This document shows positions 12,020 through 24,000 of a DNA stretch of 64,000 nucleotides, one piece after another. Each line of letters begins with the position of its first letter. Within the stretch, counting starts at the first letter, position 1. The position numbers and the translations under genes are program-made. The DNA is taken from contig CAJNDS010002546.1 of assembly GCA_905221605.1 (NCBI GenBank), positions 634,684-698,683 of the forward strand, given 5' to 3'. The notes below the pieces were generated by a model. That model saw only the letters and a list, made by a program, of their open reading frames with translations, had not been told where the DNA came from and did not search any database. This DNA comes from Symbiodinium natans. Its lineage: Eukaryota; Sar; Dinophyceae; Suessiales; Symbiodiniaceae.

Positions 12020-13980
12020 GTGTCTATTCCTGTCGTTTCCTGACGTACAGTGTATACCATCATATAAATGGTCAGGGATGTACATTTAAATCTAGTGTGT
12101 ATAAGGACATACATACACTTGACTTCCATTCCAGAAGCCAATAGAATTCAAGTCGGGAAGCCGTTGAGGAAGCTTAAGATTGAATCTGGCGCCTGGCAAG
12201 GCGCAGTGAGCGCAAGCAGGCCGAGAAGGAGCCGACACAGCCTGGAAAAATCGCTTCAAGGTTGCTCAAAGTCTGAGATCAGGTCTGGATGAATTTTGCT
12301 GGTCAACGCGGTCGAGGATTTGAATACCCGAAAGCCGTCGACGCCTGAAAAAAACAACAGACGTACCCAATCCCAGCTAGAATTGTAACTTTCGCCAGGT
12401 GCCCCAGAAAAGCCCCAACAACAAAGCCCGGGCCTTCTGTGGGGAGACGCCATGGCATTGCCGCAGGGGGGTCAAGTTAAGTTATTAGCTCGGGGTATGG
12501 TTCTGGGTGCTCGGCTCCATGTCAGGTCGTGGAGCTCAGGAATCAGTAAGGGCTTACGGTTTTCAGTTGACGCAGGGTATGACCGGGCCAGAAAACGCAA
12601 ACAATGCGCTGCGTCCCTCTTATAAGCACTTCAAGGAAGTCCTGCGCTAGATACGCCCATGTGATGCACAGGTTCGAAGCATCTTTGGCTGTGGAAAGAA
12701 GGCATCCGCAGGTGCATTTCCGATGCAGTACCGAACGGTTGAGATGGAAAAGCTGCAAATCTGGGTTCTGGAAAGCGACTGATGGAGCATTGGAAAAGCT
12801 GGAAGTGATCCGTATGAGCAGAAACATAGGACAAACCGACAAGTAGAGAGGGAATTATGGAGGAATACTATTCGGAGACCAAGGATGCTTGTTTTGGGTT
12901 TTGTACACGGCTTGTATGTATCAATCCTGGATAGCAGCCACAAGCCACTACGTGTAGGCTCTGGGTGAAAGCATGGAACGACATGTACAAAGCCCGCTTG
13001 CAAGCTAAACGGGCCTTAGTAGCGAGTAACCACGCACAGAAGCTTTTTTAAGCGGACCTTTTCCTAGCAGAGCGCAGTCAAGCGCGACGTGTCGTTCAGC
13101 AAGACCATCCCTCCTCGCGCAGGGCGATTGCTGTTTTCGGGTTGAACTTGCATCAGACCACACGAATCTACTTTCAATGCAACTACAGTACCAATGACCC
13201 TCCTATGGAGGATCTCAAGACCAGGCCTCAAAAGAAGCCCCACCAACCTCTTCCAACCGCCTCCAGAGTCGTCTGTAAGCCATCGTACAATGCTGCTCAA
13301 ATCTTAGCAAAACATCGGCAAGCAACAACAAATGAACTCACAGATGACGAGCCTTACCTTGCCCAGCAAATCCATGAACAAAAGCCGTAAAGACCTATAC
13401 ATCTCCGACAAGGAGAAGCAAACAAACAGCAACTCCACCACAAACCTTTGACGAGGGCTCCCGGAATAAACCCGATGTCCTTAGCCCTACGTACTTCTGT
13501 TCAGACTCCTTATAGGGTTTACGGTTTGGGGTTTAGGTTCCTAGGTTTCCCTCTCCTGGAAGGGACGGATGTCCACCTCGTTGGACCAGCCCAGTGGTGA
13601 CTGCTGCGCAAGGGCGAAGTAGGTCTCGGCAATATCATCGGTGCAGCCCATCCTGGAAACAATGTCTTGGGATATTGTGTGGCTGTGTGGCTGCTTTCAG
13701 CTATTGTAGTTGTGAGATGGGCGGTTTGAGGTTGTTGGCGTTGAGGGGCTTGGGAAGGTATAGACTTTTAGGCTTTGGCTTCACGGCCTCGGCGGCTTCG
13801 GTTCCAATGGGGGTTGCAACATCCTTTTACTCTACATGCTCAACCGGCAGCAGTGATGTTGAACAAAACGCTGTGCAAGGGTTCTGGGTGACAAAGCATG
13901 CTCCAAGTCTAGCAGCCTCCCGTAGATTACAGACTAAACAAGTCATCAGCAGACGACGGTTTAGCCATCCCGGGGCGGTC
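12020..13980. other. no supported gene
   Basis: An open stretch near 12170-12280 (-) and one at 13142-13390 (+) are possible coding fragments without splice support. The rest looks non-coding. Confidence 0.4.
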
Positions 13981-13989
13981 TTGTGAGCT

Positions 13990-14346
13990 GCGTACATCTC
14001 GGGCATCTTCTTCTGATAGCCCGGGGTATCCAAGACGCAATCCTTAGCCGGCTGTAGGTTTGGTCGCGGGCTAAGGCTAATGGGCTTTTCGTCCACCTTC
14101 GGAGGCTCCGCCTCTTTCGACTTGAGGGCCAGCAACAGTTGCGTTGATGGTAGCTTCAACCGTAACAGTAGAAGCACACGAGAATTGGTTAGGCACCTCA
14201 AATCCCAACCGCATCCCGATCCTCCTTATCTGGTCACTGGACAGCATTTCAAGGAGCGCTGGCTTCTGAATCCTGGATCTGCTCAGCACTACAGTCCAGA
14301 CGAGCATCCAGGCGCACGTGAACGGCATGGATGCCCTGCTTGCCAT
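13990..14346 (-). CDS. candidate exon(s), unknown protein
   Basis: Seen: from an ATG at 14346 a frame is open for 89 codons, with a protein-like middle (ALLEMLSSDQIRRIGMRLGF, then EVPNQF). Overlapping it, a second frame below about 14160 is also protein-like (KSKEAEPPKVDEKP, then PGYQKKMPEMY). One intron probably switches between them near 14110-14160, but several AG sites fit and I could not decide. No family is recognised. Confidence 0.35.
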
Positions 14347-14349
14347 ACC

Positions 14350-16250
14350 TGGTAGCAGCTTGAAGACAAGATGTGGCTCTCATGTCGAGTGTAGCACAAG
14401 ATTGCAGCTCCTAAGCCGTTTGTTCAACAACGAACCTTGGGGGCTGCCCGGCACACACCTGAACCATACACCCTAAACCCTGTAAGCCCTATAAGCCCTA
14501 CCGGTTGGGGACTGGAGTTGGGTCAGCAAGGCCAGGGTCCTCGACTCGTACAAGTTAGAGATTCACCCCTTTTTGCTTTACTTGACAAAGCTCTGCTACA
14601 CGAGTACTCTACAGATACGCGAAGTATGAGCAAGCTCTAAAGTGTACTACGTTGTACTTGGACCCTTGGGAATAGTCTGGCCTCGGCTTACTTGCAATTC
14701 CGCAGCATGCGCACGCAGCACTCTTGGCCCTGAAGCAACAAGCACGCCTATGCACGCTCTAAGGCTGCCCTTCCTACCTCCTCAAAAAGAGAGACCGAAT
14801 GAGCTGCCATCCCGTACAGTAAAGGAAAGCTAAAAAGCCAATCAACAGCACCTGAAGTCATTGCAGATCCGGGATTCAAGTTGTGAGAGCCAAAAGCTTG
14901 CAAAACCCGCAAGAAGGCTCCCTTTCCTACATTCCCCTGAATTAGAACTTCTAAACCTTGACAATGATGATGTTGTCAACCATTGCCCTGGGATTTAAAT
15001 GGAAAATATCAAAAATCCTTAGGGGGCTATAGTTTTCTACACCGAAGCCATCGGTTACTCCGGGGCACTCCTTCGCGATTGACTGGGACAGCGCCCTGCA
15101 GGTGTTTGGGGGAATATCCAAAGTTTGAAAGGTCTTCCCAAGCAAACTCTACACAAGACTGCAGGCCAACAGTCTAGATATGAGAAAACATTTTGATGCC
15201 GACCATACTGTCTAGAGATATTGGAATAAGATTTGTCAGGGTACGTTGAAGGCTGAAGGTCTAGGGCTACACTGATTCTGAAGTGTTCCAGGTTGTGCTA
15301 GAATGGTTCCTGCTGCTGCTCATCAACATGCTACCTAGACAATTCTCCTGCTTAAACTATCCCGACTATCCAACCTTGGTATGCTACCTTGGTACCAATG
15401 CCACACTTGTGTCTGCAACAATGCCCCGCATGTAACTCTGCCAAGAAACTCGCTACCTCGTTGGTTCGTTTGCCCCAAGCCCTTTTTGCCGCCCCAAACC
15501 CTAAACCCTAAACCACAAACCCTAAACCCCAAACCCCAAGCCCTAAACCCCAACTCTCCCGAAGTGTGCACCTCAGCGCATGCTTCCCACAGGCGAACTG
15601 CGCGGTGCCGCTGGCACCCCGGAAGGCCGAAGTGGCTGAGGAGAAGATCAGCCTTAGTGGGAGGGTTTAGGGCTTAGGGTTTAACCCTAAACCCTAAACC
15701 TGCCTGCACAGCTTGGGCGAATCTACATCGCAGGGCGAACTTTGAGGTGTTCGGGTTCAGGGCTTCGGGTATAGCATCGTTTTGGTTTTCCACTATCGCT
15801 CTCGCACATGCCAAGGCGGAAGCGTTTTGGGGTTCACAGGATTGTTAAGTTTTAGGGCTTAGGGCAAGTAGGGCGAGGAGTCAAGGGAATGACTTTCGAG
15901 GCTGGCTACATGGTTACTATTGCTATTTGCAAATATATGTAATGAGAATAACAATCACTTATTGCGATTATGCATTTGCTTAGTCATGAACTTGTTACTA
16001 GTCATTGCGATTGTGTATCTATTCTTTTCTTCTTGGTATTCTGTCGCAGGAAGATAAGCTTGTGAATGATCACAGGGAGCGGGGTTCTAATGTATCGGTT
16101 CTGAACGGAGAATTCTTTCTTTGCGCTTTCGTACTCACAAGCGGCAAGCGTTGACTTGCAACTTGTGAAGCCTGGTGTGACATGGCTTCGTCTGGTTCGA
16201 CTCTCACACTCGACACAAGCTCTACATACAAGCACATTGGCCGGCACTAG
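14350..16250. other. no firm gene; telomere-like tracts
   Basis: CCCTAAA-type tracts lie at about 15494-15548 and 15662-15700. An open minus-strand stretch at about 15560-15650 could be an exon (AFRGASGTAQFACGKHAL), without a proven partner. From 15900 to 16020 the DNA is AT-rich and non-coding. Confidence 0.45.
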
Positions 16251-16253
16251 ATT

Positions 16254-18747
16254 TTAAGGGTTTGGGGCTTCACTCAGCAAGACGTCCCTTGAAACTCGAG
16301 GATCTAGTGGCGTGCCCCGCTTCTTCACGGCGAACGGTCCGCTGCCCTCGCGCGCAAGCATGCCGGGGATCACCGCCTTTCGGGGGCTTTGGACGTCTCA
16401 GGGCGATTCTGAATGTTTGGGGACCACTTGATTGAAGCGGGGAAACTGACGCCCACAAGTCCGACGTCCGCCAGAAGAAAACTCTACAACATATGGACGA
16501 TCTTCCGTACGCTTGCAAGATTTTGGACATGCTCTTGCTTCTTTGGAGGAGATTCGGAACTTAGGCCTATATATAGGTACTTGGTACCTCGTGCATTTCG
16601 GCGTAATCCGATTAAGGGCCATAACTTGAGCCATAACCTTATGCCGGAACACTTACGAAGAGCCAGTATGAAAAAAATAGTTGCACCAGAACCACAAACT
16701 CGCGGCGGCGGAGTGCTGCACCATCTACTTCGTCATTGAAGTAATACCTGGCATCCTGACATTCAACACTTAGACTTGCTAATGTTTCTTTGGCCCAAGC
16801 CAACAAGCAACGGCAGAAGCACAAGCTGTGTGAACTCCCGAGAACCTCAGTGCTCCCACCGAGTTGCCTGCGAGCATAGGAGCGCCCCGACACAGGAGGC
16901 ATCGAAGGACTTCTTGAAGGTATCCTTGAGGGCGGGAATATAAGAGTCACGGAGCAGGAGGTTTTGAGGCGGTTGTTTGGTGGTAGGAGTGCCATCACCT
17001 CTCTCAGGAACCTACAACAGCAAAGGAGTCCTTCCAGCCAGCCTCAAGCGTGTTCAGGGTTCTGGGAGTGAACTGGCTCCCAGATCCCAGCTACCACCGA
17101 CTCCCAAAAACGTGCGTCATCCGGGGTCCGGATCGATGTCCATGATGGAGATGCCAAAGCCACCCCCGCCGCAATTGTAGACCTTCAACTTCGAGGCGCG
17201 GGGGACATCGGGGGACATCCATGAGTGGGGCGTGATATACGAACACTCATACAGCTGTACCGGTCGAGTTAGCCACGACTTAAAACTTACGCCCCTGTGC
17301 GTAGCTATGACTAGGGAAAGAAATGAGGCGAGAAGCGCGCGAAGGGCTGGATGGCGCAGAGCTGACAGATTCCGTGCATGAGGACCACAAAAATAGGTGA
17401 CACTTGGAGCCCAGCTCGAGCTGATTGGCCCTTTTCTATCAGTTCTATCAACCCCAGCCAGCCACAACCGTGGATCCTCTCCTGCTTTGTGACAATCGCG
17501 GTGCAAACTCGAAATCCTTGCATCCTTGAGCTTTCAATTCGGCCCGATACATCTCTATGAACAACATAAAGAAGCACCTATACCTCCCTAGCACCCAAGC
17601 CCCGAAGCGAAAACTGCAGCCACGGCGCCAGCACGTCCACAGGGCCCAGCTCCTCAATGTAGAAAACAGGGTGAGGGGTCTTCTTTACCCTGAATCTCTT
17701 AGACTCTTGTTCCGAAAACTCCAAAAAACATGAACGCGGCATCATGGGAGCCTTGGCGGCCTTGTCGAAGGCAGTGGAGACGGATGCCTTGTCTGAGGCT
17801 TCGGGAGTAGGGATTGAGACACTTCCTGGACTTGTTTTGGCGCATATTGCAAAGTTTCGGGTTTCATGGCCGCCGTTACGACTGCGATAGGCTGAGTCAG
17901 TTGGGGTTTAGTGTTGAGAGGTTGCACGTTCACATGCGCTTGCTGGCGCTGGCTCGACTTGAGCTGAGTTTACGAGAAGGATCAAGGATTTCGGATGCAG
18001 GGTTCAGGGTTTTTGGGTACCTGCAGCGCGGAAGCTCTGGTTCTAAGCTAGGCTTGTGTGTCACTGGCCTTGTCGGTGGCATCCATCTCGTAGAACGCGA
18101 ACTTGGCGCCAACCTCCTGTCCATCGAATGCTGGGTACAAAGGCAGCGGTGAAAGTTGGGTTTGGAGTTACAGTGTCAACTTGACTCACCGGGGGGCCCA
18201 ACTTAAATTTCACTATCTTGCTGTGTTCTGCTACTGGGGCACATTGGGGCACCGTTTGCAAGAGCTGCAGAGGCGACTCTAGGAAATGTCACGTCCTGCT
18301 CGCCAAGAGTAAAAGGCATGTATTGGGCGAAGGGCCAAGCTAAGATGGCATGAGTAGACAGGGAGCACTTGCACACTCATGACGAGTCAAATATCAGTGT
18401 GACACACATAGCCCATTACCCCAATGCTCCTTGAAAACAGATATCCAAAAACATATTTAATCAACTTGCCTTATACTGCTAAACATCGTAGACGCAGGCC
18501 TAAACCCCAAACTCTTACAGGCCCGAGTTTAACAGACTAGGCTGGCCCGTTTCTGGAACGAGTCCTCATGTGGACCCTCTAACAGCCAAGAAGGAGAAAA
18601 GTCCATAAACACTAAAATCCCAAGCTCCTGGTTTAGGGTTTAGGGCTTAGGATTTCCTACCTTGCGGCCTTAAGCTTGGCAGCCGTGGGCTCGAAGCTGG
18701 GTGCTGTACGACACATGGCCGCGATTTGGTAGCCCTCCTGGCTTCTG
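16254..18747 (-). CDS. uncharacterised multi-exon gene (at least eight exons)
   Basis: Seen, in order: exon about 18747-18661 (IAAMCRTAPSFEPTAAKLKA, GT donor); exon ending 18190 (AEHSKIVKFKLGPP, donor GTGAGT); exon 18116-18065 (EVGAKFAFYEMDATDKA, GT donor); exon 17825-17584 (80 codons, including FRVKKTPHPVFYIEELGPVD and APWLQFSLRGLGARE); exon 17188-17122 (KVYNCGGGGFGISIMDIDPD, GA donor); exon 16998-16860 (QNLLLRDSYIPALKDTFKKS, GT donor); exon from 16774 (SVECQDARYYFNDEVDGAAL, end unresolved near 16690); and an exon about 16363-16254 (VIPGMLAREGSGPFAVKKRG, then LDPRVSRDVLLSE). Phases match at four consecutive joins, from the 18190 donor through the 16998 acceptor (0, 1, 0, 1); the 16860/16774 join fits at phase 2. 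The join of the first exon and the last join are open. No signal peptide, membrane segment or known domain is recognised. An internal ATG ATG at 17745-17740 could be an alternative start, but the frame is open upstream and joins the previous exon. Confidence 0.65.
18632..18656. repeat. telomere-like tract
   Basis: GGTTTAGGGTTTAGGGCTTAGG, degenerate TTTAGGG units inside the first recognised intron of the minus-strand gene. Confidence 0.7.
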
Positions 18748-19344
18748 AAGGCTTCAATATCCGCACACTGATCCCAAAAAGACGGCGGCTCTACCGATTC
18801 TACACCACGATGGCGACTCTGATTAACACTGATTTCTCCTCCTCTTCTATGCTCGGCCGTTTTCTATTATTTCAAGGGGGTGAGCGTTGTGCGGCTTCAC
18901 GAGCGGTGCAGGGCAGAATTTGAGCACAAAGTCTGAAGAAACCACTGGGTTGCAGTCTATCATAACGAGGCTTATAGGGCTTCGAGCCCTTACGCAACCC
19001 GGCACCTTTTTACATCTAGGGCTCTGGGGAGTCTTGCCATCTGTCACAGAACATGTGGGCTCCTAAACCTGGAAAGCCGTCAGCATCCCAGTATTCAAAA
19101 CCCAAGCAACAAGCAAGACGCAGCCTGCAAGACCCCTTCTGTGCCCCACCTTGGCAAATTTGATGGCGGCGCTGCCTGGTTCGTTGGGAGTGATTAGGGG
19201 TATGTTCTCTAAGGTTGATAAACAATTTCATGACAGGATGGCTTCGCTCGTTCTCTTGCCAGCTCTTGGAGGAATACTGAGGGGACTTGCTCAACAACTG
19301 CCCAAAACCGATATTGCCAGCACGGCCCCTCAAAAAACATTTGC

Positions 19345-19655
19345 ACAAATCCTCAACAAATCAACATCCCAAGTTGGCTCGCAAACGTGGGCGAGCTGCC
19401 CCTATCCAAGCAACTCTTCCTTCGCCAAGCAGCCGCCCATGCCGGGACCGCAGCCCACCACCGCGCAAACTCCGCGCGAAGCCATGGCTCTGGGTCTTCT
19501 TTGCAGGAACAAGCACACGAGGAAGGATCTGCCGAGGGATTCCAGGACTTTTTGTCAGAACTCCGAAGCTACATCATAGGAGGCAATCTTTACCGAAGCG
19601 CTTTACTGTATGAGTGCTACTGCAAGCTGGCAGATACCGCAGACAAGAACGAATG
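19345..19655 (+). CDS. candidate exon, unknown protein
   Basis: Seen: the frame at about 19345-19700 reads PSWLANVGELPLSKQLFLRQ, then an Ala/His/Ser-rich linker, then EGFQDFLSELRSYIIGGNLY and LLYECYCKLADTADKNE. Composition is strongly protein-like compared with the other frames. Neither end is fixed: an AG at about 19370 is one acceptor. It converges on the minus-strand ankyrin gene. No family is recognised. Confidence 0.45.
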
Positions 19656-19699
19656 TCCAGAGTGGCAAACCCAGCAGCCCACTGACAGAACCAACGGAC

Positions 19700-21061
19700 C
19701 CTGAAGCTTGCCATCCAACCACCAGCTCGATATTATACCTCCCGCTTGTCGGGTGTAGAGTCTGGGGATACTGCGAGGATATTGGATGAGGCGTGTAAGG
19801 CTGAAAGATCTTCGCTCCAGGACAAGCATGGCTTGTGTTTGGGGTTTTGTGGTGGTGGTGACAAGTAAGGGTGCGAGTGAACTCGACACATATCGATGAC
19901 AGCCAGCACACACCCGGCCTGATTTTGCACCTTGCATCCAAATCCACTGGCAGGTGACCGAGAAAAAACAGGTCACAGTGAATTTCAAGAGCGTATATAA
20001 TAGAATGCGTTTCTTTGTGAGCATCAGGTATTTACGGGTGTTGGGTTTTGGAGTTGAGATCAGGGCATGTCTCGCGTTATTGAGGATTCGAGCTGAAACA
20101 TTCGAGCTGTTGGTCTGCACAGCCAAGATTGAAATAAAATCGCCTCGAGTGCGGCAGCACAAACGTCCGCGCCTACAACTCCTGCGAGACATCTCCCAAG
20201 TGCCTGAACATGACATGCTACCTGAAATCGCGAAGGGTGCTATGGATCAGCGAATACCAACTCAAAGCAATATTTCAATAGCGGGCAGTCCCTATGATCC
20301 TGCGTGTGGCACCTGAGACCATGACTCAACTGATACTTATGCCATCTAGGTTCTCTGGCATTGCATATAGTTCTGAGGGCCAAGACGCCGATTGATGGCC
20401 AGCAAGCTAGTAATCAGCATCACCAAAAATGTATATCTAGAGATATTTTGAGATGATGCATCATGCATAACAAAAAACCATGCTAAATCGTAAGCACCAT
20501 TGTGTCGGGCAGCTGTTGCTGGCAATACGGGGCTATACTCTGCACCTGACTTTCAGATCTCAAGCACGACTGAGAGCCACTGTTGTGTCGGGATGCGGAC
20601 CTCTGCTGATGCTGAGCAAAGGCTACATCCATGCACATCGAGCTTGGTCTACTGCAAGCACTGCAATGTCAGGTACAACAATTCAGGGAAGCAACTCCTG
20701 TAAGTTGTCCTGCGTCTTCATCCGAGACACTCTATCCGGCGTCCTTGTCAAGAGGGGGGTCCTGCAGGCACAAAAAGAGTCTGTTCAGGCCACACCTGCC
20801 AGCTCAAACCAAGCTGGATTATACGGCCATTCCATAATATACCTACCGTCGTGGTGGTGAGGGCGAGTTGGGAATATCATGTTTATTGGGCGTCCCAAGT
20901 GCGAACTGGCACTGCAATGCTATGCTTCTGGGATTCTAGACGGCGCTGTGTACTTGGAACCTGTGATTCCACAGAAGGGCCCGTGATGGAAATGGAAATT
21001 ATTGAAAGGGCAACCTGTGCTGCGGCAGGCAAAGTGCCGCATGGGCAGAGCGGCTTTTCCC
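19700..21061. other. no firm gene between convergent units
   Basis: Open stretches at about 20105-20315 (+) and 20480-20860 (+) may hold further exons of the 19.35 kb unit, but no splice set joined them. The ankyrin gene ends at 21062. Confidence 0.35.
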
Positions 21062-24000
21062 CTAGCTGCGCAGCATCTTCGCCAGGGCGGCGTGCCCCGC
21101 CAACTCTGCGGCGTCTGCCGGGCTCCTTTGTGCAGGGCCAGCCAAGTTTACGTCCGCGCCTGCATCCAACAGCGCCCGGCAGACAGCCTCGCAGGGGAGG
21201 GGGATGCAGGGCATCCTTCAACATGAACGAAATCAGGAGTGCCTCCTTTCCTTTCCAAGGTCAAAATCTGAATTAAGCAACTGTTTATAGCTTTCAGGCT
21301 CGAGACAAGAAGCCTCATGACCGTTTGCAGCTGCGGCATCCAAGGCGCAGGCCCCGGCCGTCGTGCGCTGCAAAAGATCGGCGCGAGCCCTGAGCAGGGC
21401 CTCACACACCGGAAGACAACCTCCTCCAGCAGCCAGCAGCAAAGCAGACTTTCCATCTGGATCCGTGCTGTTGGGCTGGGCGGATGCAGTCAACAACTGC
21501 TCGCACAGGTCGTGCCGGCTCACACCGGCAGCCAGCATCAGCGGTGTCTGCCCACGCTCGCTGGCCTGGTCCGGATCTGCCCTGGAAGCAAGCAACTCCT
21601 CTGAGGGAAGCAAGGAGGTTGGGGCTGTCATGCTGTGCCTCTCTAGTGACTCTAGTAACCTATAGACAGCTAAGTACCCTTTTGACAGCTGAACTCATCG
21701 TAGCCTTACTTCCTCACCAGGCACAAGCTCCTCCACTATGGGTTTGTGCCCAGCAGCTACGGCAATCGCGAGGGCTGCCGCGCCTGGTCCTTCTGAGACA
21801 ATCGGACACTAACATCCTTCCATGCCCAAGTTGAGTGGAGGCGTATGTTGGTCCCACAAACCCAGCCCAGGCCCGACAGCCCCGGGCCAGAAACGCACCA
21901 CCCAACACCAAAACATGGTTAAACCCTCCAGGTAGTGCTATACCCTCCTGCTCAGTCCAGTGGTTGGCGGGCCCTACATCCAGCAGGTTTCCGCATACTT
22001 TCAACGACCAGCCTTCGAAAGCTTCGCCTGCGCGACTTCGCTCGTTCGCATCGGCCCGTGCGCCAAGAAGCAAGCGGCACCTTTCCACATGAGCAAGCAA
22101 CATTATCCTTGCTGCCCTCTTAATAAGGGCAGGACGCGGAGTTCAAAGGCAACTGTTGCAGCCCGAGCGAAGTCTACACACAACCCCTTCCAACCCTCCA
22201 AAATCCCAAACCTCTTTGTTGCATTCAAGCCCGAACAGCTGCCTCAGATCCCCCAAAAAGAGCCACGACATCATCATCCCATTCATCTATACATGTCGCA
22301 CCATATTGCACACTGCTCAAAATAGAGAAAATAACTCCTCCCACGACGAGGAGCAGCTCCAGGCTGCCACTGGCCACGGCGCAGGCCAGGGGACGCCGCC
22401 CGGCAGCATCCGCCGCTTCGGCGGAGGCCCTGGCAAGCAGGAGGGCACCTCGCCGAGTCCATTAAGAGTACTTGTGTTCATGCATTTACCAAGGGGCAGA
22501 CTTCTATACACTTGAAGTTTGCGGGCTAAGGGTTGTTTCTGTTTCGGAGTGCCGTGCTGACAGCGTTTCGGGCTTCGACTGCTTCGAGGTCCGGAGAAGG
22601 ACTGTAATACTGCAATGCTCACGGTACGGCATCGGTGGGCCAATGGCGGTTCGCGAGAGATCACGAACTTAAAGAACTGTCAGTGCTGCGGAGGCAATGG
22701 GTTTGCTTTTGAGTGCCGGAGCTGACGTGCCAAGTATGAGCTGCGGTCCAAATCATCCTGAACAGGCTCCTGTTCCAGGGAGACGTGCTAAGCCCTGAAA
22801 GATGTGGAAACCCAACATCCCAAACCCCAAAGTGCGGCCAATCCTAAAGTGAAGACTCCGCAGAAACCTCTATATACACCCTCCTTACATGATCACCCTT
22901 TTCGACCTTTGCGCGCTTTGGGCCGCGGCGCTGGCAGCTGGCAGGCTCCCCACAGTGGCTGCCCCGACGAGGGGCGACATGGACGAGGAGCCGTCCGGCA
23001 GCTGCACTGAAGCTCTGCCTGGGCACGATCGCGGGTGGGCCAGTGGCACAATACCTCTAAGTACAACCCTTAGCTAGTACAGGAGTACCAGCCGCAAGCT
23101 TATAAGTGTAGCTACGGGCCCGAAGCCCCACGTGAACCCAACAGTGCCACCCAAGGGTTTGAAAAGTCATAAGTTGAGTCGTAATCAGGGTTGAATATAG
23201 GGGAACACGCAGAAACCCCGAAGCTCCCTCAAAGTTTCCTCCTGGGCGCATTCCAGCAGCGCTTGGATCACCTTTGCCGCTCCCGCGCGGCTGGCGGCCG
23301 CCAGTGGCGTCAGGGCCTTGCCTCCTGGCAGGTGCAGATGCAGATCCCAGACCTCCTCCCCAAACAAAAATCTCTCCTTGGGATGTTCCCCCTTATACAA
23401 TTATACTTACTAGCTGGGCGGTACTATAATCCCCTACTCGGACTGTTAGTCTAAGGGCGAACATCCCAAACCTTTCCTCAAGTCCCAGTAGGAGTAAGTC
23501 AGTTCACCAAAAAACGGGTTCAGCGTAAGAGAAACCTAAACAACCATAAACTGATCTCATCTATGATGAGTCTTCAGTTTACTTCATCTCTCAACTGCGT
23601 TGAACTCAATGCGGTATCGGGAGAGCGTGGAATGTGCACTGCCTTCCCTTGATCCCAACAGAAGCCCGAAACGAAATCCACGAACTAGCCAGCCAATATC
23701 CTGCGACGTGGCATCCAAGAACACATCCCAGAGCAACTGGTGCCGAGAAGCGCGCTGGTTGATTGACATCCGCACGGAGGTCCTTGACACGAAGGACACA
23801 TCCCGGAGTTGCAGATTCTTCTCTCGGCCCAAGGTACGTTGCCCCATATCCTAAATGTTTACATGGGGCGGGTGGTGGTGTTAAGCACGTGGGGAGGGGG
23901 GGGGGACATGAGTTGTGAGGATCAAGGCCTATGAACTTAGAAGGCTGAGGGTGTCAGACAACCATGCTTGTCGGTGTCAGTTCCTAGACTCATACTCATA

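Noticed and set aside
16620-16636. TGGCTCAAG (spliced-leader 3' end) on the minus strand
   Set aside because: It lies inside the 16-18.7 kb gene rather than before a start. A nine-base match is expected about once or less by chance in this window.
19617-20216. 199-codon minus-strand open frame
   Set aside because: Opposite a better plus-strand exon, with a low-complexity Ser/Arg/Thr composition.
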